DNA of 64,000 nucleotides from an uncultured SAR86 cluster bacterium (lineage in GTDB: Bacteria > Pseudomonadota > Gammaproteobacteria > Magnimaribacterales > AG-339-G14): NCBI GenBank assembly GCA_902616715.1, contig CACMTR010000001.1:124001-188000 (forward strand), given 5' to 3'. Both the position numbers and the translations under genes were made by a program. Positions 16,395 through 24,715 of this stretch are shown piece by piece. Numbering within the stretch: position 1 is the first letter of the stretch; each line of letters starts with the position of its first letter. The notes below the pieces were generated by a model. It did no database searches. It worked only from the letters and a program-made list of their open reading frames with translations, and had not been told where the DNA came from.

Positions 16395-18743
16395 TTGACT
16401 AAAAATAAATCATCTCTATTTTCAAAAATTTTTAATCCAGCTTTCTCGCTGAGCTCAACTACCAAAACACTTACTCTAGATTTATTAAATTTATTTTTTG
16501 TAATTTTAGGAATTATCCTTGCAGTTGCTTTGGGATCCTTCGATATATCCGATCCTAACTGGAGACTCCTGACTTCCGCCGACCTAAATCTCGAGAATAG
16601 CATTGGCATTGTTGGAGCCTGGTTGAGTAGTTTTTTATATGAGCTCTTGGGAATTACTGCTTGGTCTATTTGTGGGTTACTTTTTTTGCCATCTTTAGCT
16701 TCTTTTATCAAAAGTTCAGATGCTAGCTCTGAGTCAAAAAATTATTCTTTAAGAATTTTCGGCTTCTTTATTTTTTGTAGTTCTTTTTGTTTGCTGATGG
16801 ACTTGCATTTGAAACCTTATGAAACTTATTTTCCAGAAACAAGTTCAGGAATTTTAGGCTCTTCAATATCAAAATCTTTATTTCCATATCTAAGTCTAAT
16901 CGGTTCTACGCTTTTCGGGATTTTCTTTTTAATGGTAAGCCTGAGTTTGATGATTAATTTAAATTGGCGTAATGCTTTTATTAATTTTCAAGATAATTTA
17001 AAAAATTTGATTTATGCACTTAAAAAGTATTCAAAAAATAGTTTTGAGCATTTAAAAGAAGCTAGACAAAAAAAAGTAGATCAAAAAAATAGACAAGCTT
17101 TCTTAGACTCACATAAGGAAAAAATTAAGGCCATGCCTAAACCTGAGATAAAAAAAGTTGAAAAACCTATAGAAGAAGGAAAGAAAGTCCATAAAGAAAA
17201 ACAAGTCGAATTATTCGAAGAAAAGATTCCAGGTGAAATGCCTAAAATATCCTTACTTGATGAAAAGCGAAATGACGCTCAGGTGATGAATTCTCAACAA
17301 CTCTATGAATTAGATATTTTAAAAGAAGCATTAATTACAAAATTAGCCGAGTTTAAAATCACTGGTCCTGAAGGAGAGTATGCGATTGTTCGAGAAACTA
17401 TGAGAGGACCTGTTGTAACTAGATTTGAAGTAGAACTTCCAAAAGGAATAAAAGTTTCACAAGTTTCTAATTTGAATAAGGATCTCGCAAGATCTTTGGG
17501 AGTCGGCAGTATAAGAATCGTCGAGGTAATTGAAGGAAGAGAGACGATCGGCATAGAGGTTCCTAATGCTGATAGGGAGGATGTTCTATTAGGTGAAGTG
17601 ATTGCCTCTAAATTATTTGAGGAAACAAAAAGTCCTTTGACCTTAGCCTATGGAAAAGATATCGAGGGCAAGCCAGTCCTAGAAGACCTAGCCTCTTTGC
17701 CTCATTTATTGATTGCTGGTACAACCGGCTCCGGTAAGTCGGTTGCCCTAAACTCAATGCTAATGAGCATTCTCTATAAAGCTACGCCGCAAGAAGTTCG
17801 ATTAGTTTTGATTGATCCAAAAATGTTGGAATTATCAGTTTACGAAGATTTACCTCACTTACTTTGTCCAGTTATAACCGACATGGGTCAAGCTGCCTTT
17901 GGATTGAGATGGTGTGTCAATGAAATGGAGAGGCGATATAAATTGATGGCAGCGTTGTCAGTAAGAAATTTAAATGGTTTCAATTCCAAAGTAAAAAAAG
18001 CAAATGAATCAGGTAAGCCAATAAAAGACCCCACTTTTAAAATTGATGAAGAAAAAGGAATTACCGAAGACGATATTCCAAATTTAGAAGAATTACCTTT
18101 GATCGTGATAGCTGTTGACGAATTGGCAGATTTAATGATGGTAGTTGGAAAAAAAGTAGAACAATTAATTGCTAGGTTGGCTCAAAAAGCCAGAGCTGCT
18201 GGAATTCATATGTTACTGGCAACTCAAAGGCCTTCAGTCGATGTAATCACCGGATTAATTAAAGCTAATATTTCTGCAAGGATGGCTTTTAATGTCGCTT
18301 CGTCAATGGATTCAAGAGTGGTTTTAGATCAAGTTGGGGCCGAACAATTATTAGGTCGAGGAGACATGCTATATGTTGGCTCAGGTACCTCTGTTCCTTT
18401 AAGAGTGCACGGTGCCTACGTTGGAGAAGAAGAAATTATTCGAGTTGTGAAAGACTGGAAAGATAAGGAAACTGTAAAATATCTTGATGCAGTTACTAAA
18501 GCACCAGAAACAGGAGAAGATTCAGAGGGAAATAGCGATTCTGAAAAAGATGAATTTTATGATCAAGCAGTAGCATTTGTAGTCGAAACAAGAAGAGCGT
18601 CGATCTCAGCTGTACAAAGAAAGTTTAGAATCGGTTACAACAGAGCAGCAAGATTAATAGAGGCCATGGAAGTAGCTGGGCTAGTAAGTGAAATGAATTC
18701 TAATGGGAATAGAGAGGTGCTAGCTCCTAACAATGCAGAATAA
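16395..18743 (+). CDS. ftsK: DNA translocase FtsK
   Basis: This 782-residue protein pumps DNA at the septum and activates XerCD dimer resolution. The N-terminal about 190 residues hold four membrane helices; a short charged linker (about 200-300) is far smaller than in E. coli. The motor has Walker A GTTGSGKS (442-449), Walker B IVIAVDELADLMM and ATQRPSVDVITG; the C-terminal gamma winged helix is present (RKFRIGYNRAARLIEAME). The frame opens after a TGA at 16383 and TTG 16395 is the first usual start codon. lolA overlaps the end by 11 bases. Confidence 0.95.
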   Translation: MTKNKSSLFSKIFNPAFSLSSTTKTLTLDLLNLFFVILGIILAVALGSFDISDPNWRLLTSADLNLENSIGIVGAWLSSFLYELLGITAWSICGLLFLPSLASFIKSSDASSESKNYSLRIFGFFIFCSSFCLLMDLHLKPYETYFPETSSGILGSSISKSLFPYLSLIGSTLFGIFFLMVSLSLMINLNWRNAFINFQDNLKNLIYALKKYSKNSFEHLKEARQKKVDQKNRQAFLDSHKEKIKAMPKPEIKKVEKPIEEGKKVHKEKQVELFEEKIPGEMPKISLLDEKRNDAQVMNSQQLYELDILKEALITKLAEFKITGPEGEYAIVRETMRGPVVTRFEVELPKGIKVSQVSNLNKDLARSLGVGSIRIVEVIEGRETIGIEVPNADREDVLLGEVIASKLFEETKSPLTLAYGKDIEGKPVLEDLASLPHLLIAGTTGSGKSVALNSMLMSILYKATPQEVRLVLIDPKMLELSVYEDLPHLLCPVITDMGQAAFGLRWCVNEMERRYKLMAALSVRNLNGFNSKVKKANESGKPIKDPTFKIDEEKGITEDDIPNLEELPLIVIAVDELADLMMVVGKKVEQLIARLAQKARAAGIHMLLATQRPSVDVITGLIKANISARMAFNVASSMDSRVVLDQVGAEQLLGRGDMLYVGSGTSVPLRVHGAYVGEEEIIRVVKDWKDKETVKYLDAVTKAPETGEDSEGNSDSEKDEFYDQAVAFVVETRRASISAVQRKFRIGYNRAARLIEAMEVAGLVSEMNSNGNREVLAPNNAE

Positions 18744-19329
18744 ATTTCATATATTTTTTTTCTACTTACTCTCTAATTTAGCTTACGCAAAATGTGATCT
18801 TGGATCAGAATCTTTAAACAAATTTTTTGATTCAAAGTTTTCTCTATCTTCAGATTTTATTCAATCTTTTGTAAACAATGACAAAGCTCCGATTGAAGGA
18901 AGTATTCTTTTACAGAGACCTAATTATTTAAAAATTACATTAAAGTCTCCCATGAACTCTGAGATCTTAATTAACAAAGATTACATTTTTCAAACCGACT
19001 TTGATTTAGATCAAACAGTTCGATACGATCGAAATCAAATGATTGATCAAATACCAGCAGCAATTTTATTGCTCTCTAGCGAGCGAGTTTGTAAATCTTT
19101 TCAAATAGATACATGTAGCAATGAAAAATGTTTGCTCATAAATAAAAACAACAAATTAGAATTAGTTTTTTTTGACGAAATACTAAAGTCTCTGTCTTTC
19201 TATAGCCCAAATTTCAATGAATCTAAAATAAATTTTGAAAATCTTTCAATTATGCAAAAGATTAATGATTCTGCTTTTAGTTATAATCAACAGGTAACCG
19301 ATTTATTAATATTTGATAGAAATGATTGA
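18733..19329 (+). CDS. lolA: Outer-membrane lipoprotein carrier protein LolA
   Basis: This 198-residue protein has a signal peptide (about 1-19, cleaved after AYA). The mature part shows the LolA pattern: SSDFIQSF, GSILLQRPNYLKI, and DYIFQTDFDLDQTVRYD. LolA takes lipoproteins released by LolCDE and carries them through the periplasm to LolB. It overlaps both ftsK and serS, so it is in one operon, and the order ftsK-lolA-serS is common in gammaproteobacteria (here without rarA). The releasing ABC complex is at 28870-30775. Confidence 0.9.
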   Translation: MQNKFHIFFFYLLSNLAYAKCDLGSESLNKFFDSKFSLSSDFIQSFVNNDKAPIEGSILLQRPNYLKITLKSPMNSEILINKDYIFQTDFDLDQTVRYDRNQMIDQIPAAILLLSSERVCKSFQIDTCSNEKCLLINKNNKLELVFFDEILKSLSFYSPNFNESKINFENLSIMQKINDSAFSYNQQVTDLLIFDRND

Positions 19330-20590
19330 CCTAGATCTCTTAAGAAACAATCCCGAAGAAGTAAAAGCTAATCTTGCTTTGAGAGGTTATGATTTAAACA
19401 TTTCGCAATGGCAAACTTTGGAAGAAAATCGAAAAGTTTTTCAAGTTAAAATGGAAAACTCCCAAGCAAAACAAAACAAAATTGCCAAAGAAATAGGTTT
19501 GGCTCAAAAGAATAAAGAGAATATCGAAGATTTAAAGTCCAAGGCGACTAAAATTTCAAGTGAACTCAAAGATGCCAAGAATAAATTCCAGACCAATAAG
19601 ATTGAGTATGAAGATTTTTTGTTGAATATTCCAAATCTTTTAGATCCGTCTGTGCCTCTTGGTAAGTCAGCAGAAGATAATGAGGTTCTAAAAGAAGCTG
19701 GAATGATTTCTTCATTTGATTTTACTCCAAGAGATCATCAAGAATTAGGCATCTTGGCGGATGGTATGGATTTTGAAGCTGCTACAAAAATCTCAAAATC
19801 AAGATTTGTTATTTTTAAAAATTCAGTTGCAAAATTAAGTAGAGCTTTAATTCAATTCATGTTGAATACTCATACTAATGAACACGGCTATCAAGAAATA
19901 TACGTCCCTTACATTGTCAATAAAGATTCTTTATTAGGAACGGGTCAATTACCTAAATTCAAAGAGGATCAATTTCAAATCAATGATGATGAAAACGAGA
20001 TGTATTTAATTCCCACGGCAGAAGTACCCGTCACAAATTATCACAGAGACGAAATTTTAAACTCTAAAGATCTCACGTTGTCTTATGTATCTCACACACC
20101 ATGTTTTAGATCGGAAGCAGGAAGCTATGGGTTAGATACAAAAGGAATCATTAGACAACACCAGTTTGAAAAAGTAGAGCTCGTTAAAATTACGCACCCA
20201 GATAAATCTAGCCATGAGTTGGAACAACTTACTGCAGATGCAGAAAAAATATTGGAGTTACTAGAACTTCCATATAGAAAAGTAAAATTATGTTCTGGAG
20301 ATATAGGTTTTGGTTCGTCTATAACTTATGATCTAGAAGTTTGGCTACCAAGTCAGAAAAAATACCGAGAAATCTCTTCGTGCAGTAACTACAAGGACTT
20401 CCAAACTCGAAGACTAAAAATAAGAACTGAAGAGAAAGGTTCTAAGGTCCTTTGTCATACTCTAAATGGATCAGGTTTAGCTGTTGGTAGAACCATGGCA
20501 GCAATCTTAGAGAATTTTCAAGAAAAATCTGGCTCAGTTCAAATTCCTAAAGTTTTGAGGCCTTACATGGACGGCCAAGAAGTTCTGTAA
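19322..20590 (+). CDS. serS: Serine--tRNA ligase
   Basis: I start at ATG 19322 (422 residues; MIDLDLLRNNPEEVKANL matches the family N-terminus) rather than TTG 19313. It charges tRNA-Ser and tRNA-Sec. The N-terminal coiled-coil arm (about 28-105) is rich in Lys and Glu. Class II motif 2 is TPCFRSEAGSYG with the following RQHQFEKVEL, and motif 3 is NGSGLAVGRTMAAILEN. It overlaps the lolA stop by 8 bases. A tRNA-Ser is encoded at 23316. Confidence 0.97.
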   Translation: MIDLDLLRNNPEEVKANLALRGYDLNISQWQTLEENRKVFQVKMENSQAKQNKIAKEIGLAQKNKENIEDLKSKATKISSELKDAKNKFQTNKIEYEDFLLNIPNLLDPSVPLGKSAEDNEVLKEAGMISSFDFTPRDHQELGILADGMDFEAATKISKSRFVIFKNSVAKLSRALIQFMLNTHTNEHGYQEIYVPYIVNKDSLLGTGQLPKFKEDQFQINDDENEMYLIPTAEVPVTNYHRDEILNSKDLTLSYVSHTPCFRSEAGSYGLDTKGIIRQHQFEKVELVKITHPDKSSHELEQLTADAEKILELLELPYRKVKLCSGDIGFGSSITYDLEVWLPSQKKYREISSCSNYKDFQTRRLKIRTEEKGSKVLCHTLNGSGLAVGRTMAAILENFQEKSGSVQIPKVLRPYMDGQEVL

Positions 20591-20638
20591 GCTTTCAAAT
20601 TATGCTGATAGAATCCCATTTCAATTTAGAGAAGCTCT

Positions 20639-21664
20639 ATGGAAATATTCATTGAATTTTTATTATTTGTATTAAAGGCTTTGACAATAGCTGTTCTTAT
20701 TTTTGTCCCAATTTTTTTGATTTCTTTATCACGTAAGACTAAAGAAGAAAGTCTTGGAGAGTTAAAGATCAAAAACCTGTCTAATCAATATAAATCGATG
20801 GCGAATTCTTTAAAGGTATTAAATCTGAATAAAGATGAAACTAAAAAATTTATTAAAGCAGAAAAAAAACAACTCAAGGCCACTTTAAAAGGGGGGTCTA
20901 AAGGAAAGAAAAAACCTGTTTATGTTTTAAATTTTGAAGGAGATATTGAAGCTTCAAGTGTAGAAAGTCTAAGAGAAGAAATTAATGCGATTTTAAATAG
21001 CGAAACTAAATGTGAAGAAATAATTCTAAGATTAGAAAGTAGAGGTGGGACAGTTATTGGTTATGGATTATGCGCTGCCCAATTACAAAGAATTAGAGAT
21101 GCTAATATTAAGCTTACGGCTTGCGTTGATAAGGTAGCAGCTTCAGGTGGATATATGATGGCTTGTGTTGCCGATAAAATTATTTCAGCACCTTTTGCAG
21201 TAATCGGTTCTATAGGAGTGGTCGCAGCCATTCCTAATTTTCATAAGGTTTTGAAAAAAAATGATATAGATTACGAACTTCATACCGCCGGAGAATTTAA
21301 AAGGACCATTACTACTTTCGGCGAAACAACAGAGGAAGGTAGGACAAAATTTAAAGAAGACTTAGAAGATATTCACACCTTATTTAAAAATCACGTCAGC
21401 AAATTTAGGCCGGAATTAGATATTTCAAAAATCGCTACTGGGGAAGTTTGGGAAGGTATTGAAGCGTTAGAAGTAGGACTTGTAGATGAGCTTAAAACTA
21501 GTGATGAATATATCTTAAATTTTGCGAAGAAACATGATGTTTATAGTATTACCTATGAAATCAAGGAAAATATTTCAGATAAATTTAATAAGTTTCTAAA
21601 GTTATTAATTAAAAATTCTCTGAGTTCCATTGAAGACTATTTTGAGAATAAAAAATTTAAGTAA
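20639..21664 (+). CDS. sohB: Peptidase family S49, SohB-like
   Basis: This 341-residue protein has one N-terminal membrane helix (about 7-30), a charged linker, then an S49 serine protease domain. The catalytic Ser is in VAASGGYMMA and the general base Lys in TAGEFKRTIT; LESRGGTVIGYG and IGSIGVVAAIPN are family segments. The N-terminal SohB region (KTKEESLGELKIKNLS) supports SohB rather than SppA. It acts at the inner membrane, probably with the active site in the periplasm. Its regulation is not evident from sequence. Confidence 0.92.
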   Translation: MEIFIEFLLFVLKALTIAVLIFVPIFLISLSRKTKEESLGELKIKNLSNQYKSMANSLKVLNLNKDETKKFIKAEKKQLKATLKGGSKGKKKPVYVLNFEGDIEASSVESLREEINAILNSETKCEEIILRLESRGGTVIGYGLCAAQLQRIRDANIKLTACVDKVAASGGYMMACVADKIISAPFAVIGSIGVVAAIPNFHKVLKKNDIDYELHTAGEFKRTITTFGETTEEGRTKFKEDLEDIHTLFKNHVSKFRPELDISKIATGEVWEGIEALEVGLVDELKTSDEYILNFAKKHDVYSITYEIKENISDKFNKFLKLLIKNSLSSIEDYFENKKFK

Positions 21665-21682
21665 TCAATAAAAGACAATTGA

Positions 21683-21703
21683 TTTACTTTTTTAAAAAGT
21701 AAA
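21683..21703 (+). repeat. Perfect inverted repeat, possible weak terminator
   Basis: Ten-base arms TTTACTTTTT and AAAAAGTAAA are separated by one base, just after sohB. A preceding AATCAAT/ATTGATT pair could also form a hairpin followed by a T-run. All stems are AT-only or nearly so, so terminator function is uncertain. Confidence 0.35.
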
Positions 21704-21778
21704 CTTTACCTCCTAGTTCTTTACTTATTTTTTTTGAAAATTGAATGACTATAGAAATTAAAAAAAGGGAGAAAAGAT

Positions 21779-22172
21779 ATGTTTAGCCACATAATGATTG
21801 GATCAAATGATATTGAAAAATCAAAAATATTTTACGACAACGTACTAGGTGTTTTAGGTGCCAAAGAAGGAGTTTTTATGCCAAACCTTACTGGTCAAAC
21901 AAGATATTTTTATTTTTTGGATAAAAAATACTTTTTGTATTACTGAGCCAATTGATGGAAATGAAGCTCATCCTGGAAATGGAAACACAGTGGCTTTTAA
22001 TGTTCCTGACGAAGAAACTGGAAACAAATGGCACGCAGTTGGACTAGAACATGGCGGTATTTCTATTGAGGAGAATCCAGGCATAAGAGAATTTGAAAAT
22101 ATGAAAATGTATTTGGCATATTTAAAAGATCCGTCTGGAAACAAAATTTGTGCGATTAAAATTATTAAGTAA
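21779..22172 (+). pseudogene. VOC (glyoxalase/bleomycin-resistance) family protein, frameshifted
   Basis: A GGGAG Shine-Dalgarno precedes ATG 21779. The first frame gives MFSHIMIGSNDIEKSKIFYD and goes on to TGQTRYFYFLDKKYF, typical of the first half of a small VOC-fold protein, then stops at TGA 21944-21946. The second half, CITEPIDGNEAHPGN through LKDPSGNKICAIKII, is intact in another frame to the stop at 22170-22172. The break falls in the T-run 21932-21936: one T too many, or two too few. VOC metal ligands (His in MFSH, Glu in ITEP) are present. Real decay, an assembly error and programmed slippage are all possible. Confidence 0.72.
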
Positions 22173-22954
22173 TGACAGAAGACATAAGAATTTTTTCTTA
22201 CTTGCCTAATCCAAGAGTTTGGAAGTCTTTGATTACAGCTAAATTAGCAAAAGTAGAAATAAAAGTCATTGGCGATAAGCCAAGAAATCTACCTGAGTGG
22301 CTTTGGGATTTTGATGCAAAAAAATTAGAAGAAATTGATTCTGAAGAATTAAGAAAATATAAACGTCAAAGCAAAAGAGGTTTTAAGGGAGATTTATTCA
22401 AAACTGACGAATTTTTAGATAAACATCCTTTTGGAACAGTTCCCGCAGGCTTTAATTCTGATGGGTCAGTAGGAATTTTTGAATCAAATAGTATTATGCG
22501 GGCAGTGGCTAGAGCTTCTAATAATCATAAACTTTATGGCGGTACTAACAAATTAACACAATCTAGAATCGATAGTTTCTTGGATGCTAATTTAGTTTTT
22601 GCTAGGGAGTTTCAAGTTTATGTTTTAGAACTTACCGAGCTTAATGATTATTTATATAAGCGAATGACATCAGCTTATTTATTTTATTTGGATGGAATTG
22701 AAAAAGCTCTGGCAAATCAGTCATATATTGTAGGTAATGAACTTTCGATTGCAGATATATCTTTCGTCTGTGATTTTGCTCAATTTTTGAGAGAAAGAGA
22801 TAGTAAGGAAATTATTAATAATCAAGGTTACGAAATAATTTCAAAAAATTTCGAAGAAGAATTTCCTTATGTTTTTGAACATTTAATGAAACTATATCAA
22901 AGACAAGAATTCAAAGAAGTTATGCAAGACTATTTAGACAAAGCATTTACATAA
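22172..22954 (+). CDS. Glutathione S-transferase family protein
   Basis: This 260-residue protein has an N-terminal thioredoxin-like part ending in HPFGTVPAGF and IFESNSIMRAVAR, the usual cis-Pro and Glu-Ser glutathione contacts, though with an insertion of about 50 residues after the first strand. The C-terminal helical domain contains GNELSIADISFVCDF, the N-capping box of GSTs. The insertion and the end resemble the EF1B-gamma-type group more than classic detoxifying enzymes (tentative). The start overlaps the stop of the VOC gene by one base, so both were likely one operon. Confidence 0.82.
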   Translation: MTEDIRIFSYLPNPRVWKSLITAKLAKVEIKVIGDKPRNLPEWLWDFDAKKLEEIDSEELRKYKRQSKRGFKGDLFKTDEFLDKHPFGTVPAGFNSDGSVGIFESNSIMRAVARASNNHKLYGGTNKLTQSRIDSFLDANLVFAREFQVYVLELTELNDYLYKRMTSAYLFYLDGIEKALANQSYIVGNELSIADISFVCDFAQFLRERDSKEIINNQGYEIISKNFEEEFPYVFEHLMKLYQRQEFKEVMQDYLDKAFT

Positions 22955-23043
22955 AAATAAATAAAGCTTAAATGAAAAAAAAGAGTTTCTTTTTTCTGAA
23001 ATTACTATTCAATACACACTTTAAAACAAATAGGTAAATATTT

Positions 23044-23277
23044 ATGAAATTATATGTAGGTAACCTTCCTTGGAGTATAGGCGATCAAGAGCTTGAAGAG
23101 CTTTTTTCGGACTATGCTGTTGTTTCGGCAAAAGTTATTAAGGATAGAAATACTGATAGATCCAGAGGTTTTGGATTTGTAGAACTAGAATCAGGTGGCG
23201 AAGAAGCTATTGAGGCTCTTAATGAAGCTGAAGTTGAAGGAAGACAGTTAAAAGTTAACGAAGCAAAACCTAAATAA
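23044..23277 (+). CDS. Small RRM RNA-binding protein
   Basis: This 77-residue protein is a single RNA recognition motif. RNP2 is KLYVGNLPWS (2-11) and RNP1 is RSRGFGFVELE (about 39-49), with the aromatic residues that stack on RNA. Such stand-alone RRM proteins in bacteria are often cold-inducible and may act as RNA chaperones. It sits just before tRNA-Ser and the unassigned structured RNA; a link is speculation. The preceding 89-base gap is A- and T-rich. Confidence 0.93.
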   Translation: MKLYVGNLPWSIGDQELEELFSDYAVVSAKVIKDRNTDRSRGFGFVELESGGEEAIEALNEAEVEGRQLKVNEAKPK

Positions 23278-23315
23278 GTTCTTTTTAGTAAAAATCCTTT
23301 TAAATAAACAATTTT

Positions 23316-23407
23316 GGAGGGGTGGCAGAGCTTGGTTGAATGCACCGGTCTTGAAAACCGGCAAGTCAGAGATGGCTTCGTGGGTTCGAATCCCACCCCC
23401 TCCGCCA
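23316..23407 (+). tRNA. tRNA-Ser (anticodon TGA)
   Basis: Acceptor GGAGGGG (23316-23322) pairs with CCCCTCC (23397-23403), discriminator G23404, encoded CCA 23405-23407. The anticodon stem CCGGT/ACCGG encloses loop CTTGAAA with TGA at 23352-23354. A long variable arm (around AGTCAGAGATGGCTT) and the T arm GTGGGTTCGAATCCCAC identify a class II serine tRNA. Confidence 0.97.
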
Positions 23408-23488
23408 AAAAAAAAGTTTTTAATAATTTTTTCAAATCAAAAAATTTTTTTTTATGCAAACTTAATCTAAAAAACTGCATTTTAGCTA

Positions 23489-23517
23489 TTGCACCATTAT
23501 AAAATTAAGCTAATATA
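23489..23517 (+). promoter_or_regulatory. Putative sigma70-type promoter of the structured RNA upstream of trpS
   Basis: TTGCAC (23489-23494) is followed at 16-19 bases by TAATAT/TATATA (23511-23519). The predicted start near 23524 coincides with the first base of a stem, CTACTG (23525-23530), which supports the assignment. Confidence 0.5.
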
Positions 23518-23523
23518 TATTTA

Positions 23524-23709
23524 TCTACTGAGGGACGTTTTAACAACTCGAGACGGTAAAAAAGAAGACAGTAGAAAGAAGGAGAAGGGTGAAAAGCTGA
23601 AAGAAATTTCACCACATGTAGGACACGGGGTAAAGTCCAACACTAGGAAGCCCGCTAGGCCCCTTCAACTTCGCTAAAAAGAGCACCACTTAAGTGGTGT
23701 TTTTTTTTA
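23524..23709 (+). ncRNA. Unassigned structured RNA or trpS leader
   Basis: About 185 bases between tRNA-Ser and trpS carry no convincing coding frame but show many helices. CTACTG (23525-23530) pairs with CAGTAG (23569-23574), with CGTTT/AGACG inside. GAAG-GA-GAAGGG (23578-23589) pairs with CCCTTC-AA-CTTC (23661-23672). Within that lie TGAAA/TTTCA (23590-23594 with 23607-23611), GGAC/GTCC (23621-23624 with 23635-23638) and CTAG/CTAG (23643-23646 with 23655-23658). A promoter lies upstream and a strong terminator at the end. It does not read as RNase P RNA, tmRNA, 6S, SRP RNA or a T-box. It could be a free small RNA or an attenuating leader of trpS. Confidence 0.6.
23682..23708 (+). terminator. 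Intrinsic terminator abutting trpS
   Basis: CACCAC (23684-23689), loop TTAA, and GTGGTG (23694-23699) are followed by nine T (23700-23708). The T-run ends only 11 bases before the trpS ATG. It ends the structured RNA; whether it also controls trpS by read-through is open. Confidence 0.92.
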
Positions 23710-23713
23710 TACT
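23708..23713 (+). promoter_or_regulatory. Putative -10 element for leaderless trpS
   Basis: TATACT ends 6 bases before the trpS ATG, so a transcript starting at the ATG is possible. No -35 consensus lies at the right distance (the terminator stem occupies it). The alternative is read-through from the upstream RNA. Confidence 0.3.
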
Positions 23714-23719
23714 TACTAT

Positions 23720-24715
23720 ATGTCAACTCTTCTAACAGGTATCACCACAAGCGGAACCCCTCATTTAGGAAACTATGTTGGCGCAATAAAACCCTCAATT
23801 GCAAAATCTAAGGATTTTAAAAAAAACTTTTTATTTCTTGCTGACTATCATTCTTTGATTAAGAATCAAGATCCAGAGCTAACTTTTAAATCTTCTATTG
23901 AAATTGCTGCGGCATGGATCGCATGCGGAATAGATTTTAAAAAAGTAATTTTTTACAGGCAATCAAGTATCCCCCAGATTCTTGAATTGAACTGGATACT
24001 CACTTCAGTGACCCCTAAAGGGATCCTTAATCGGGCACATGCTTATAAGGCGGCAGTGGATTTAAACGATAAAACTGATCCAGATAGTGGAATTAATGCA
24101 GGATTGTTTAACTATCCAATCTTAATGGCTGCAGATATTTTATTATTCGATGCAAATTTTGTGCCTGTAGGTAGTGATCAAAAGCAACACATTGAAATGA
24201 CTCGTGACATTGCGGGTAGATTTAATAATTCCTATGGTGAAACGTTTGACCTTCCCGAGCCAATAATTTCTACTGATACACCTTTGCTTCCTGGATTGGA
24301 CGGTAGAAAGATGAGCAAATCTTACAAAAATTTTATAGAGCTTTTCTCTTCAGAAAAAAATTTGCAAAAATCTATCAATCAAATTGTAACTGACTCTTTA
24401 ATGCCAGGAGACTCAAAAAATACAAAAGACTCTATTCTTTTTGAATACTTCAGTGCCTTCTTAACTCAAGATAAACTCAAGGAAGTTGAAGAGTTATTTA
24501 AAGAAGGAGCTGGTTGGGGAGAATTAAAAAAAATGCTTTTCGAAATTATTAATGAAGAACTTATTCCTCTTAGAGAAAAGTATGAAGAATTAGTAAGCAA
24601 ACCAGATACTATTGAGGAGATTCTTTTAGCAGGAGAAAAACAAGCGATTATTCAAGCTGAAAATAAAATAAAAGAAGTCAGAGAAAAAGTTGGCATCAAA
24701 CCTTTGCATGGATGA
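23720..24715 (+). CDS. trpS: Tryptophan--tRNA ligase
   Basis: This 331-residue class I synthetase charges tRNA-Trp. The HIGH-type motif is TPHLGNYVGA (about 14-23) and the KMSKS motif is GRKMSKSYKN (about 195-204); AADILLFDA and the VPVGSDQKQHIEMTRDIA block are typical. Length is as expected. There is no Shine-Dalgarno: the terminator T-run ends 11 bases before ATG. The unknown gene at 24708 overlaps its 3' end by 8 bases. Confidence 0.97.
   Translation: MSTLLTGITTSGTPHLGNYVGAIKPSIAKSKDFKKNFLFLADYHSLIKNQDPELTFKSSIEIAAAWIACGIDFKKVIFYRQSSIPQILELNWILTSVTPKGILNRAHAYKAAVDLNDKTDPDSGINAGLFNYPILMAADILLFDANFVPVGSDQKQHIEMTRDIAGRFNNSYGETFDLPEPIISTDTPLLPGLDGRKMSKSYKNFIELFSSEKNLQKSINQIVTDSLMPGDSKNTKDSILFEYFSAFLTQDKLKEVEELFKEGAGWGELKKMLFEIINEELIPLREKYEELVSKPDTIEEILLAGEKQAIIQAENKIKEVREKVGIKPLHG

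Noticed and set aside
16352-16711. 119-codon minus-strand frame over the start of ftsK
   Set aside because: The composition is what antisense of a membrane segment gives; ftsK in the other strand is certain.
23489-23677. 62-codon frame in the trpS upstream region as a leader peptide
   Set aside because: It has no Trp codons, an implausible basic composition and lies across the promoter; the RNA helices explain the region better.
23524-23709. T-box riboswitch for trpS
   Set aside because: The segment has GAAGGGTGAAAAGC but not the conserved TGGNACCGCG part, no Trp specifier loop could be placed, and T-boxes are not expected in gammaproteobacteria.
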